Of a stretch of 64,000 nucleotides of DNA, positions 44,804-58,906 are shown one piece after another. The notes beneath the pieces are model-generated. The model saw only the letters and a list, made by a program, of their open reading frames with translations, did no database searches and had not been told where the DNA came from. The DNA lies in the NCBI RefSeq assembly GCF_004210375.1, contig NC_134837.1:155413310-155477309 (forward strand), read 5' to 3'. The DNA is from Tachypleus tridentatus. Lineage: Eukaryota > Arthropoda > Merostomata > Xiphosura > Limulidae. The translations under genes were made by a program, and so were the position numbers. Positions within the stretch are counted from its first letter, which is position 1, and every line of letters begins with the position of its first letter.

Positions 44804-45036
44804 CAGGGTGGCCCGTAAGTCCCTACCCATCCATATGTTATGTTATATTCAATTACGCATTTATTATAAATTTTTCTTTTTTCAGAGAAATATGGCCGAT
44901 TTAAGCCCATTTACACTTGAAAATGTCTCACAGAACATGGCGTCGCATAATATTATCCAGCGAGAATGAGGGACAGCATACAGATACACTGGATACATAA
45001 AATGTATGGATTGGTAGGGACTTACGGGCCACCCTG
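44804..45036. mobile_element. 233-bp MITE with TA target duplication
   Basis: Ends are inverted repeats: 24 bases are identical (starting CAGGGTGGCCCGTAAGTCCC), followed by a further ATCCATA block. TA flanks both sides (44802-44803, 45037-45038). The inside is AT-rich without a transposase. TA duplication suggests Tc1/mariner-type mobilisation. Confidence 0.9.
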
Positions 45037-45547
45037 TATATACCTCACTTCTGGTAAGCTAACGTGTTGTTAGTCTAAGCCTACACTATGTTAAAACAAA
45101 AAAAAAACTTTTGAATATTTATTCAATTTGAATAAAATCTATTACAACGTGTGCTCATGTGCGTAAAAGACATATTTACAAATTATTTCCCATTATTCCT
45201 CGAGTTAAATTGTCCTAATTTTATCCAATTTTAATCTAACCTCAAACTTCATTTATTTTTCGTAATTTGATTTAACGGAATTATTTTTCCCTAATTAGTG
45301 AAATAATAAATTAGCCCTATAAATACAGTGTCGATCATTTATATAGCCATACACATACATATTTCAACTAAATATCTAACGAATCAAGTCTCAAGTTAAA
45401 CAAATTTAATTCTGCCCAGAGTATTTAAATGCCCAAAGGTTTCAGGACAAACCAGAGGTTAACTGAAACATTGTTTTATTGAAGTCTTCGGGGGAGATAT
45501 GCAGTCACATACGTCCGCCCCACGTTTTCTTTACAACGGTGAAGATT

Positions 45548-45652
45548 TGTTTGTTTGTTTGTTATTTGCATTGAACTATTTGTGTTGTGTGCACAGCGAA
45601 ACCAATTTTACGCGTTATAAGCCCCCAGAAAAATCGTTGAGCCACAACGAGG
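45548..45652 (-). mobile_element. SINE B copy, old
   Basis: TTTGTTTGTTTGTTATTTGC start and GTTGAGCCACAACGAGGCCC end; middle diverged. Confidence 0.7.
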
Positions 45653-45686
45653 CCCATCGACGAAGAAACACAAAACAACGGTAATC

Positions 45687-45778
45687 TTGAGGGCTTATAA
45701 TTATAAAAAAAAACTGGTTCGATTCTTGTGGTAGACATAGAACAAATAACCCATTGTATAATTTTGTGCCAAACAAAG
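45687..45778 (+). mobile_element. SINE B copy, partial
   Basis: CTGGTTCGATTCTTGTGGTA and ACCCATTGTATAATTTTGTG; head diverged. Confidence 0.7.
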
Positions 45779-46201
45779 ATACATGCACCGTATGCAGATG
45801 TTAAAGAGGTGTAGGTTTGTGTACGAATATTTGCATTTTACAAAGGTTTTTCGACATTACTGTTTACAACATCAACAACGAAAAACAAAAACACCTACAA
45901 TGTGTAGGTTTAGTGTAGTGTAGCCTAAGTCTTCTCTGATAGTGAAGTAAAACTGTATTATTATTAATTTCATATACAAAGCAGAATCAGTAGTCTCGAC
46001 ATATAAAGATAATGGACACTAACACCATTTGTTATATCTCGCATTTCCCAGATCTGTTTTAATCTTTATTTCTAAAGAAATTGAGAATGCATTAACTTAA
46101 TGGTCTCTAAACACACAACACCACTCAAAGTTATGAAGCTAAAATCCAATTAAGGCAAACAACCAGTTACGTATAATCAAATATCGCTTCAGGCCACTTA
46201 A

Positions 46202-46448
46202 GAACATAGATTAGCACTGACCCTAGAGACGTTTTTTTATCTAACACAAACAAACCAATTACATACTGCAGTAAAATCGAAGTTATGGATTAGTTTTAGG
46301 CCATGTGCTTCTATAATATTATATGAACATAGATAAGCACTGACCTTAGAGACGTGTTTTTTATCTAACGCAAACAAACCAATTACATACTGCAGTAAAA
46401 TGGAAGTTATGAGTTAGTTTTATACAATGTGCTTCTATAATATATATG
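46202..46448. repeat. About 123-bp tandem duplication
   Basis: GAACATAGATTAGCACTGAC (46202) and GAACATAGATAAGCACTGAC (46325) start two copies, each with AACCAATTACATACTGCAGT and GTGCTTCTATAATAT. Confidence 0.9.
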
Positions 46449-46651
46449 CAACGATGTGCTCAATCTTGAAAAACGTTAACAAGTTGGTTCTGTAATAACT
46501 CTTCAAAAATGATACATAATGTGTGTGGGGAAGGACAGCATGAACAGGGGACTTATCTTTTTTTGGAAAAGAGAAACAAACAAACCAATTTGTTGATAAG
46601 TAGATGGTAAGTTATAAATCATGGCTGTTACTTCGTGAATGAGTCCTAAAA

Positions 46652-46774
46652 GTTTGTTTGGATTTAAGTGCAAATCTACACAATGGGATATCTATGATCT
46701 TCCCACCACGGATATCGAAACTCGGTTTCTGGCGTTATAACACAGCAGACATATCGCTACGCCACTGCTGAGCG
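46652..46774 (-). mobile_element. SINE B copy
   Basis: GTTTGGATTTAAGTGCAAAT, then CACGGATATCGAAACTCGGT, TACGCCACTGCTGAGCG end. Confidence 0.88.
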
Positions 46775-46787
46775 TCAACGAAGAGTT

Positions 46788-46972
46788 TTTTGGTTGGTTT
46801 TGAATTTCGCGCATAGCTATAAGAGGGCAATTTATGCTAGTTGTCCCTAATTTAGCAGTTTAATACTGGAAGGCAGCTAGTCGTCACCACCACCCACCAA
46901 CTCTTGGACTACTCTTCTAACAACAAATAGTGGGACTGACCGTTACATAATAACGTCCCCACAACCAATGAG
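46788..46972 (-). mobile_element. SINE A copy, head missing
   Basis: GGTTGGTTTTGAATTTCGCG to CCCACAACCAATGAG; tRNA-like head lost. Directly follows a SINE B copy. Confidence 0.9.
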
Positions 46973-47129
46973 ACTACATTTAATCACGACACAACAAAAA
47001 GAAGTATTAATTTTAATGAATAAATCAAAATTTCTCAAAAATAGCACTTAAAAATATGGTGAATATTAGTTGATGTCGTAATCACTACACTGATTCCATA
47101 TATTAATGCATAAGACCACTCTCACGGAT

Positions 47130-47510
47130 GTCTCTCTCTGTTTAAGAAGGAATCCCTACTTGGCATTTCTCTGCAAATAGTGGTCCCGAATCAGACAATT
47201 CGATGCGGTTCCTGGTACTCCATCACCTCACGTCTTCAGCAGATGCATACCACTAAGCACTATATGATTCGTTTTGTTCGTCTCCCATTCTCACCGCGAA
47301 TCAGGTTTTCTGACCATCTCCACTTGTTACCCATGATGGTTCTAAGAATGCCCTCGACAGATCCCATTTGTTGGTATTCCTCTCTCAGATCCTCTCCACT
47401 GAGCCACTGCCATTCTTTCCTGATGCTCGAGTGTCATTGCTAATGTCTCAACTCCATATATCATCAGTAGCAGCACACATTTCTCAATGTTATAGTGGGC
47501 AACAGGTAAA
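47130..47510 (-). pseudogene. LINE (non-LTR retrotransposon) 3' coding fragment
   Basis: On the minus strand, pieces such as LLIYGVETLA, QERMAVAQWRGSERGI and NKWRWSENLIRGENGR resemble the C-terminal end of LINE reverse transcriptases (YGxETW, ERxMLGI and KWRWAGHIAR type blocks). Stops and frame changes interrupt it. Region is visibly less AT-rich than its surroundings. Confidence 0.5.
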
Positions 47511-48106
47511 TACTTTATACTGAAATGCTAATGTTGGTTAGAGAAGCGATGTGATACTAACCTATTAAATATTCTTAAATGTTTTGTCACTATTTGAATT
47601 TCAAGCAGGATATGAGTGTTCCTAAAGCATGTTAATTCTTAGCTAACTTTGTTTGGCAACAAATATATCGAAGAATTTGTTTTACCCAGCAGGTTTACAA
47701 GAAATCATGGAGAAGCTCATAATAAAACGATCTAATAATATTGAGTTTAAAATGATTAACTTTCCGTGTAAATGTTTCATATAAAAGCATCAGTTAACCA
47801 CGGATACTTACGAGAGAAAAGTGCCATGAAATTATAGTCAAAACTATTTACTAATATTACAATAACGATGAAAAAAGTTTTCAATAAATTACAAGAATGC
47901 AACCGAAAATAAATTACTGGGCATTTTAATTCGATGCAAAATGGCCACAATCTAAAATGATTGACAAGAAAGTTCGTGAAACAGTTAAATTCGCTGATAA
48001 AACTTTGTATTTTGAGTAAAAACAATGTATAATTTCCATTTAAACCATATGAAAAGAATTTTCATTCAAGAACCCTTCTCATATAAAATTATATCGGTAA
48101 GTGTTG

Positions 48107-48236
48107 CCCCCACTCAGTGGCACAGCGGCATATCTACGGAATTACAACGCTAGAATCCTGGTTTCGATACTTGCGGTGGTCAGAGTACAAATAGTCCGTT
48201 GTGTAACTTTGTGATTAATTACAAAGAAATAAAAAC
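48107..48236 (+). mobile_element. SINE B copy
   Basis: CCCCACTCAGTGGCACAGCG, CTGGTTTCGATACTTGCGGT, TTACAAAGAAATAAAAAC tail. Confidence 0.9.
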
Positions 48237-48925
48237 AGTAAATGTTACTTTTTGTTTTAAGCTTTACGATTGCAATATCCACCATACTTACATAATGTTG
48301 TGCACTCGATTCCAGCACTAACACATTTATAACTCCCTCTACATCGATTTTCTACTCTGAAACAACAGAAAATGTTCTATTTTCATCATACAATTACATT
48401 TGAAAAATTGGCATTTATCCTGACGGGTAAAATGGAAGGAAAAAGAGCGAGTGGCAGGTAAAAATTCACTTGGTTCAGCGACATTAATATGGATTGGAAA
48501 TTAGAAACTCGAAATGGAAAGATTGTGCAGGTAACGAGGAACAGGAAACAGAAAAAGAACCACAGTCATTGGCCCTGAGGATTTTGACTGAAAAGAATAT
48601 AATGTGTTAATCGAGATCAGTTATAAAATATCTGCAAATCTGTCATTTAATATTTAATTGGGAAAAATTATTTTTAAAAAGTTTAATTTCTTCTCAGACT
48701 AGGTAGATTGTCCTTTACATATGAAAGTGCACTTCCGTAGGAGTCTTCGATATATTTTTTTTTTTTTACATCTCTAATAAAATACTCTAAGATCTGATTT
48801 AGACCATTATTTTCATCACCACCAGTGGATAATAATAAAATACATAATTGAGGTTGATATGAAGAAGATTCTTTGTGTTCAGAAGGATTTGAACTGTTTT
48901 CATGAATAGTTAAGAACTTATTTAG

Positions 48926-49210
48926 GTTTCCGCATAGCCAGGTGGTTAAAGGCGCTCGACTCGTAGTATGAGGGTCGCAGGTTAGAATCTCCATCACACT
49001 GAACATGTTTGCCCTTTTAGCCGTGGAAGCGTTATAATGTGACGGCCAATCCCACTATTCGTTGGTAAAAGAGTAGCCTAAAAGTTGACGGTGAGTGATG
49101 ATGACTAGCTTCTTTCCCTTTAATCTTACACTACTAAATTATGGACGGCTAATGCAGATAGCCCTAGTGTAGCTAGCTTTTCGCGAAATTCAACAATAAA
49201 CAAACAAAAC
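48926..49210 (+). mobile_element. SINE A copy, full length
   Basis: GTTTCCGCATAGCCAGGTGG to CAACAATAAACAAACAAAAC. Confidence 0.92.
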
Positions 49211-50126
49211 AGCTTGCGTACTTCATAGATATAATGTGGCATACATGGAAAACATTAATTTCTAAACTAGTGCATTTACGTATAAGAAACGCGAGTTATT
49301 TGAAGAAAGAGAGATTCATTTCGGTGTCGTGATTATTAATAGAAATGTTAATTTGAGAGGTTTAGAAGCGAGGAAAAATGTCAGAAGAGTTTTATAACCC
49401 ATTCACAGTAATTTTGGATTTAAGAGGTTGAAGGTTGGTATCATATCGTATAAACTCAAGTTACCTCCCAATTACCAGTTCAAGCAAAACGTTGGGGTCA
49501 TTGGCTTGCTCAAAGAATAGACACAAGAAAGATTCGAACCAGCAACCTATTGATTACAAATCTGAAAGTTTTTCAGGCTCCTAGAGAAGATAAAAATACA
49601 TCAGCCTTTCAAGGCTTCTCATGCTAATGACTGCAATTATCTGGATAATGAATTATTATTTAAAAATACATATTACTGAGATACATACACAGAAAACTAG
49701 TAGTAACTAAAGAAATAATAATTACCTAACATATGAATGACCTACAGTAAACCGAAAATCTGATTCACTAACCACTAGGTCACAACGTCCTTTACACAAT
49801 TCTATTTACAGCTGTGATTATCTTCATTCTAACAAGTGCAGACATACTATTATGGATGTTCAAAAATTGCTACCTGAATAAAACCTGTTTCGAAACTTCC
49901 AAGCAAACAAGCATATCGACTTAAACTGGAGCTTCATTGAAGAGCAGAGATAAAAGATGATTATTTAATAAAGTTAATAAGATTAGTTTAATCGCTTATG
50001 GGATTTCGTCTGAGCAGTAGCAGTTATATCAGAAGCAGGAAATTAAGTGTTTGGAGTAATGAACTAACTCTTTAATCTCATTTGTAAAGTTATTTTAAAA
50101 CAAAATTCTCAAAAGTCGTACGGTTA

Positions 50127-50400
50127 GTTTGGTTTTTGAATTTTGCGCAAACCTACACGAGGATTATCTACGTTAGCCGTCCCTAAGTTGGCAGTGTAAG
50201 ACTAGAGTGAAGTAAACTAGTCATCACCACCCACCTCCAACTGTTGAACTATTCTTTTTACCAACGAATAGTGGGATTAGCCGTCACATTATAACGTACC
50301 CACGGCTAAACGGGCGAGCATGTTTGGTTTGACAGAGACTCGAACCCGTGACCTTAACATTACGAGTTGAACACCCTAACTACCAGCCCATGCCGGGCCC
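50127..50400 (-). mobile_element. SINE A copy, full length
   Basis: TTTGGTTTTTGAATTTTGCG to CCCATGCCGGGCCC. Confidence 0.93.
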
Positions 50401-51202
50401 AAACGGTTAGACAGGCAAATCGTTTTACTAAGAGTATGAAGAATAACTGCGCAGGATCAGAAGCGTCATTTGTAGAAGTCACTTCAGCAATATGACCACT
50501 CTGCCGGGCTCTCAAAGTGACACTCCTAATTGTAAAGTTATACAAGGCATGAAATATCAGTTTCTGAAAAAGCGACATTTCAGTAAAGCAAAAACTCCTG
50601 TAATATAAATTACAGAGTAGAACAATAGTCCGTAACCAGGGCTATTACGAATAACATTGTCAGGGGTATCAGAAGAGACTTTAAGGCAGTCACTCTTGTA
50701 TAATTACCGTATATCATGAATACGTTTCTGCAGATCAGTGCTTGTTAAGCACAGATATATACTATGGTGATATTAGCATTATTCAGCTGTTAGACTTACC
50801 GTCGGCCACTCACTGACATATTGTATCGTTTGGTGAACGTCTTAATTGGTGAAGCGTGATCATAATTAATTATACATTTCATTAGACAATGGTATGATAC
50901 TTTTTTTTTAAAACTACCTTCTTAAATGTTGCAGGTATAGCGTAATTTTAATTCTATTAAAATTATATGGAGAAACCGCCAGGGGCTGAATTAATAATGT
51001 ATTGTATTAATTGCATTGTAACTGCCATGTGTCTGAACACAGGTGCTTGCAGTTAACTGCAAAAAGTAACAAAACTTAGAAGTACAGAAGGTAAATTATG
51101 ATTCCACAGTGTTACGTATCAGAAAAGATTACAGCCCAACGTCCCATCCGAATCATTGTTCGACTGAACCTTCTCGGTGACTCCAACTGTTAGTGTGTGT
51201 GT

Positions 51203-51292
51203 GTTCATAACGCTAAAAATTACGATTTGATGCCCGAAGTGGGCGGGACACACACAGTTTATCGTGTAGCTTTGTACTTAACGATGAAACAA
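51203..51292 (+). mobile_element. SINE B copy, partial
   Basis: CATAACGCTAAAAATTACGA, GATGCCCGAAGTGGGCGGGA, TGTAGCTTTGTACTTAACGA. Confidence 0.8.
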
Positions 51293-51460
51293 TTTAACTG
51301 CAATCAGGCTATATTATTTTGTAATTGACACACACCGAGTTTTTTTGACGTTGATGATCCATTTTTAACTTTCTTCCGCTAAAGTTCCACTTCCAGCCCA
51401 ATAATTTACAAAACGTTCACTTTTTTGTCACAAGTAGAATTATTCCATTCAACATACTTG

Positions 51461-51724
51461 TTTGTTTGTTTTGGAATTTCGCACAAAGCTACTCGAGGGC
51501 TATCTGTGCTAGCCGTCCCTAATTTAGCAGTGTAAGACTAGAGGGAAGGCAGCTAGTCATCACCACCCACCGCCAACTCTTGGGCTACTCTTACCAACAA
51601 ATAGTGGGATTGACCGTAACATTATAACACCCCCACGGCTGAAAGTGCGAGCATGTTTGGTGCGACCGGGATTCGAACCCGCAACCCTCAGATTACGAGT
51701 CAAACGCCTTAACCCACCTGGCCG
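51461..51724 (-). mobile_element. SINE A copy, full length
   Basis: TTGTTTGTTTTGGAATTTCG to CCACCTGGCCGTCAG; the last SINE of either family before the right end of the window. Confidence 0.93.
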
Positions 51725-52399
51725 TCAGTACAGCCATGATAATACTAGGAGGGTATGGTAAATATCGTATTACTTCGGGTTGGTACAAGTTTCCATTAAC
51801 ATTTAGAAACGATGGGGGAGAGCTGTGAACCAGCTTTCCACCTTCTGACAAATATTTAAATACAAAAATCTCAGAATGGCATTTGACCATTCACATGTGG
51901 CTATTACAGTTAATACATTAAATTTATTTTTGGTTAGTTGGAACAAATATTTCCAGATATTTTGTTTATAATTCAACAGCAATAATACCCCTCTGGATAT
52001 TTTTGTAGTTCTTGTAATATTACGTTCCAATTACCTTAAATTATTCTCATGTACAGAGTAAGATGTGCTCTCAGTAATCAATGCCATTACTTCTATAATG
52101 GATTTTCCACAGTTCCTGCAACCTCTAATACGTCCTCTCTAATATTAACCTACAAGTTTCTGACATGTGGCAACATTTCAACACAAGGAAGTTTTCATAT
52201 CTGATATGTCCAAGTATTTTCACTCACCAATTTCTCTTGCTGGGCCTGATAAATATGCCACATGTTCAACACGTGTTTGTATAATTCTGGTAAAACAGTT
52301 TACATATGACTCAAATATTTTGTGTTTAAGAAGTATAATATATACTTCATAAAAAGATAGTCAAAAATAAGCCACTGAATATTAGAATATAATAAAAAT

Positions 52400-55300
52400 G
52401 CAATTAAAACATTCTAAGCAAAGTTCAACATAGCTAACATACGCATTTTGTTAAAATGACCCAAGTGGCCCACATTCCCATAAAGACCTGATACAAGTTA
52501 ATAATAACTTCCAGTCACAATAAGCTATAAACTTAGTGAAGCTACAGATAATCCAGCCAATCAGTATAGCTAATTAAATATACTTTTCTTACATTTCCAT
52601 TAATAAAGATTAGGATGCAATATTTAAATAGTTAGGTACTCTTGATGTTACTAATACATTCAGCTGTAATTTCAATAGTATCTTAAAAGGTTTGACACGC
52701 ATAGCAGATTTAGGTTAGTTTTTGGTACACATTTTAAGCTAATAATGTAAAAACAATCTTAAAGTGTAATAATAAACAATAAATAAAAAGGTACCGATAT
52801 TTTATATCCTAACTAGAATAACCAATACTGCTAATTAAAGTAATTGAATCTTAGATATCACAGCACATTATTAGTGCTGTCCATTTATGTTTCAAGTTTT
52901 TATATTGTTATTGAACAAAAACTAACTTTCAATCAAAGAAAGAAAACTTTTGTTGAGTAACAATATTATAACCATACAAGTTTGTTTTTTGTTTAGAACA
53001 AGACAACTTTATTCAAAAGTGTACAACATATCTAATTATATTTTTCTTTACTGAACACTCACCAAGTTTCTTAATATCACAATTACATTTTAATTTGTGA
53101 AGACACTTATTAATGCATTCAATCACAGCCCTATCAATGTAATTAAAACAAATATTTGTCCAAACAATTTTAAATTTCTACATCTACTACTCTCAAAACA
53201 GATAGCACAAATAATAAATTATTTTATATTTGTTGTTAAGCCTTATGTTCACCTTTCTACATTTATTCATAATACATCGTCTTTATTTTTATCAATTATT
53301 ATTACAAACTTGTCAGTGGTTTTATGATCGTGTACGATACATGACAACACAGTCATGGAAGTTCAATAAATATCTGAAACAATATAATGACTAATAATGA
53401 TATACAATTTTTATAACACAAGATATATCAATGTAAATGCTTTACCAAAATAACAAACAATAAATCCAGACCAATCTCAGTTTCTGAAAAGCTTTCATAT
53501 AAAACAATCCCAGAAGAAATACTAGGAAGTGAAACCTTTAATTTAATAAAAGTAATAAACTAAATATTTGAGGTTGTCTTCCAGTTGGAATAATTATTTC
53601 CCATATTAGTAAGACATTCTACATATACCAACTTTTAAAAGATGGAACTTACTGTAAATTCTTTTTTGTTCAACTTTCTTTACAACTAATCAACTACAAA
53701 ACGTATGCACATATTTACTTTGGTAGGTAATGCTCTGGGTACATCCAGTAATAGAACATAAATCATTATGACTTTAAAAAATATTGGTCTTAGATATTTA
53801 AAAAAAAAATATATGAAAAAACCTTTCTTTGTCCAAATTGTCATTGAAAAGTAGCACAATTTGAAACTATATGCATTTTACTTCAGAATTTTATTATAAT
53901 AAAACTGATAATGGGTAGACAGCCTGTCTTGCAACACACTTATGTTGCCAGATTTCTGTGAATCATATCTTTTCCAAATACACATGGAAACAGTAAGTTA
54001 AACAGTGCTAACAGTCTTTCATTTGTTACTCAAACAGAAGTCTTTTTCACCTTTAAATTTGATTAATGCAAACTTGTACAATACAAAATCCACTATACCA
54101 ATAAAACTACTTGGTTTATAAAGCAGAAGCCTGAAATAATAACTTAGCATCAAATAAATAACAGTTAAAAATCACTTATAAAAACAAATTTTCCAATATT
54201 ATTTATTCAAACTATTATGAACTGTCAATATGCCCATTCATGATCTACCAATACATACCCAACAACTCAGCAAACTCTACAGATAAGAGACCTATACACA
54301 GTTTATTATGATGTCAGTAGCTTTAAAAGGCATTATTAGTTCTCAACTTCTTGAAACTTACACAGTTGTAGATGCCTATTAAACATTAGTGCAGGCAATC
54401 ATAAGCCCAACAATTAATTACAAGTATAATGTATTGTTGCAGTTACTTTCAATGCTGGTACCTAAACACTGATGTTCATCCACTTATAAAGTATGCAAAC
54501 ATCTTCTACTATTGCAAATTTTATTTATCAAGTGTTTTAAGGAAATCATTACTTATCTGAATATAGGTTGCCAGGTGTTCTTTAGACACTTGTCTTTACA
54601 TATACTAAATGTACTCGATGAAAATAGAAACTGATAATAAACAAAAGTTGTTATGAATGATGAGTAAAGATAACAATTAAGGTATAGATCATAAAGACAT
54701 TTATAGAAAACATGTATAAACACCTATTACACATTAATGCTCTACACATTACAGAAAATAAAATTTTTTCCATCACACTTAACCTAGGCAGAAACACTAT
54801 TTGTAATATCTTTTTTAATAACAAAGATATTTCGATTACATGTAGCTAATTCTTTATTAAACAAGGTTATATGTATTGCACTTGTCCCTTGGAGAGAGGG
54901 ATATATTAAACCTAACCAGATATTTTTTGAAGATACAAGTTTAGTTAAAGCTGTATCACACCTAGATATATTATTTAAACATTAAAGTTTAATTAAAGTA
55001 TATAGAATAAATGAAGTAGAATAATTTATTAAAATATAACAGCTCCAGAACAGGTCTACAACTAACAAACATATAAAATGCAAGGTAAAACTTGAAACAG
55101 TTTCTAATGAAATACATTTTCTTTCACTCAACACTGAATTTTATTAGTTATTTTCAACTCGAACCACAGAACATTCAACATCTTACTTGTAAGAAAATGA
55201 TTCAGCTAAGAATAAAACTCAAGCAATAGCATGCAAAACCTGTGTAGTATAAACAGTAAAATCTAGCATTTATTTTATATATACTTGGGTTAATGATTAA

Positions 55301-58300
55301 AGATACATGAAAAAGAGATACTTTCATTTATAAGGATGATGTTTTGCTTGCTACATTTATCACAATCACTTGACCATACCATGTTTGTTTATCATAAATA
55401 TAAAATATGTTTTTTTAATTCTACAGCCAATCAAGTTATTGTTTCTCGAAATCAAACTGTAAAGCAATTTTATAAAATAGTCACACGGAAGTTTCTCATC
55501 TTCCAATTTGATTAAAGTTGGATCCACTATACAAATGAAATAGTATCCAGGTTATAAAGTAGAAAGAAACTTAGTATCAAGTAAATAAAGGTGTGTAAAA
55601 TGTACAAGATTAAACAGCAGTAACTTTCTTTCATATCAAACTGTTATCCTAACACAGTAGAACCCATGCCAAAAGATGTGCATTTTCACTTTTTATATAC
55701 ATATTACAGGCAAACAAAAAGGAAGCAATAACATGGAATTTGTTTGATTTTTTTACAATTTATTGCACACTTGTGTAAAAAACGTTTCTGTTCCTTACAA
55801 CATTCCAAGTATAAAATTGCAAGGCATAAGGTGCATCATCTGAAGATAAAAGTTACAATTAATCTTCTGATGATGTTGAATAAACATTTTTTGAAAAAGC
55901 TGATTATGAACAACATTGTGTGAAGTATGGTAGTGCTGATACAGATTACATTTTAAAAACACCAGGCTTAATCAGTTTCAGATAAATTTCAGTTATATCC
56001 AAAAGTATTATGTTCTTTATTTGTTAAGTATAACAGCATTTTACAATAACTTATGACTTTTAAACTGTGCCTAATCTAAATACTAAATTGTATACCTCAG
56101 TCACAAAATACATCTCTATTATGAGCTACACATGCTTATCCTACATTAATTCAATTCATGTTGTGTGTTGTCTGAACTCCTCGCACAACTTGTGGACCTA
56201 ACAGGACCAAGCTTGATACGTGGATTTGAGATAGCTGTAGCTAGTTCCCTTACAAAGTGTCAAAGAAGGTCACTCAGGAATGAGTGGGCTCTAAAAGTAG
56301 GATTTTAGAGTACAACATCAGATTTTGTGTTCTAGCCCTCTTGGAATCCAGAGGGTACAATGTCTGGAACTGAGATCAAACTCCTATTCATAAACTAGTA
56401 GAACCAAACATATCACACATGCCCAGGTACTGCAGATGATTATCCTAATAAGGTCTATCCCAAATACAGACAAAAGTATATTTATAATTATGAGCTGATA
56501 AATGTCTGATAAAATTGAAATTCAAAATTTTGCCCCTTTTGATCAAAATGTGTCTACAAACCATACTTTGACTTTTTTTTTTTTTTAAGAAACAGCTAAT
56601 ATTTCCAAAATTAATTCTACAAATTTTGTTTGAATTTCATAAAATAATTTGAACTATATCCAGTTTTGCAAGCTTTAGCTAAAGCACACACAAACCATTA
56701 AAAAATTATTCCTACAATTCTCTAAGTATGTCAGTTCTAAAGCAACAGAATAAATTTTCCTATACTTACTGATAACTGAAGTCATGTTTTAACTTATTTG
56801 TTGACCATAATAAAATTCCAGCTGATTATTCAAGAAAAAAACATTTTTAGCAAAACATTACTTGCATTTGTTTTCTCATCTTACAAAACTACTTCAGAAT
56901 GAATGTACATTGTGGTGAAATATTTATAATTCTAGTTCTATACTGAAACAAAAATTACTTCCATCCACTTTTATTTTCTGGCATGGAAATTTTTGTACTG
57001 CTATTTTTGGCATAGAAGACAAAAGTGTTACATAAAAACTAACACAATAATTAAACAGTGCCTGGCATTCAAAAGACGACTTAGAAAGTGTATAATTCTG
57101 GGGTGTTAAAGTATGTTCTCCACATGGATTTTTCTTTTTTTTACTCCCTTCCCCTAGAAGTTGAGAAGATAACTAATTTTGGTAAATTGAATTTACAAAT
57201 TGGTAAGGAAAATCAGTAATGATTAGATTTGATAAATTCGAAAATCTTCATTGCTTTTACTTCCATTTTTTGGTAAAGTTTTTCTAAATGTTTTCTTTGA
57301 TGCATTATTAACCAAATTAAAAATCAGTGAATCTTCACTTGGTACTTAAGCATGATTTATGTTGTTTGTTGTAATGATTAGAATTATACCACGTCTATCT
57401 TGTACTAAAAACGTAAATTAAACATTGTTATAATTAATTTGCAATTAATAATAAAAAAAATACTACTATTCCATCTCAGTATGGTTTACCATATCAATTT
57501 TTCACGTTTCAAATTTTACAGTATTCATATATTACAATATATTATCCATCATAACAGCAAGGCAAGAATATATTTGATACACATGAAATATCAATTACAA
57601 GCAAATTATAACACTTGTTTCAACAAAAATTAACCATTACATTAACCAAATAACTTCAAAAACTTGTTTCTACATTTTCTATGTAATTAGTCAATATAGC
57701 CCAAAGTAACAGTAAAAATATGAAATTACAACACAATTTAATAAGTAAATTGCAACTGAAAACTGACATCTTGAAAATTATATTTCTTAGAAAAACTTAG
57801 TTCAGGAAAAAAGACAAAACTATCTTGATAAATCTACAGCATTCACTTTAACACTTATTTTGAATACCACAGAACTTTCCTGTTAAAACATTCAAAACCA
57901 CTGTGTTATATATTAACATATTAAATATTTAAAACTGAAAAAGGACAAAGAACTTTGTTTACAGAATCCATTTAACTTTTATAAATAATTTGCAATCTTT
58001 TTTTATCAGTAGTCAGTTATCATGCATTCCATTTAAAGAGCTTCACTACACAGTTTACATAAAAATAAGCTATGGTGACAGTTTTTACAGAGAAAACGAA
58101 GCAGTTCAAGGTAAACAAAAGCATCTGTTTTGCTTTATTGACCTCACTCAAACCTCCATCAGGTCTTTTCTGAACCTCAAGCAAAATAAAGTAAGTTTAT
58201 TACAGTGATTTATAGTTTATATGTCTAGATAGAAAAGTTTATATAAATGAAAATTAAATATTTCTTTGGATTTCCTTTTAAACTTTTAATTTCATGTAGT

Positions 58301-58906
58301 ATATAGTTCTACTGCACTACTAGTTAACTATCAAACTTAAACGTTTTGATTAATAATGAATAAAAGCAACTATATGTTCCCTTTGAATCTGTTTAGTACA
58401 TGACATGTTCTAGATTTCAGGTAATCAATCACTAAGATTTTCTTTTATTGAATAACAATCTGTCTCCACTGAACCTGTTAGGAAAAATATCAGTTCTAGA
58501 GTCTAAGTAATCCACCAGCTAACTAACCATAATGATGTGTTTTTATACAAAAAGTAAATGTTTCCATCACACTTGCTAAGTAATCATCAGTTCTAATGCT
58601 AATAATGTGAAAATTGATTCAAAAGATGTTTCATACTTAAACATAAAATCTTCAAAAAGTCTGCTACCTAACCACCAATTCTAGATCTCAGGTTAACCAC
58701 AAGGTAACTGATTGCTTGGATGGATTTTCCTATAAAACATTTCATGTCTGGGACTCTGTCTTTAAACACCAGATCCGTGGTTCTGTTAATCATCAGGTAA
58801 TGAAATTTCAGCAAGATGCTCATTTGAGCATGAAGAGAAAGGTCTCCAACAATTTTGTTTGTTAATCATCAGTTCTAGAGATCAGGTTAAACATGGTAAC
58901 TAATTG
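52400..58906 (-). other. Repeat-free AT-rich stretch downstream of PANK4 stop, possible long 3' UTR
   Basis: About 6.5 kb with no SINE, no other recognised mobile element and no convincing ORF. On the plus strand it appears richer in A and C than in T and G, meaning the minus strand is U/G-rich, as is common in 3' UTRs. Candidate poly(A) signals on the minus strand (TTTATT on the plus) include 58444-58449 and 58134-58139, so the UTR could also be short. A degenerate repeat containing TTCTAGA..TCAGGTAA occurs four times at 58412-58900. Confidence 0.35.

Larger units (their letters stand above)
49211..52399. other. Intergenic sequence with a few SINEs
   Basis: Outside the SINE copies (50127-51724), no gene or repeat is recognised. 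Confidence 0.5.

Noticed and set aside
44707-44969. Overlapping open frames on both strands at the MITE
   Set aside because: They run across the terminal inverted repeats and end in unique DNA; nothing resembles a transposase.
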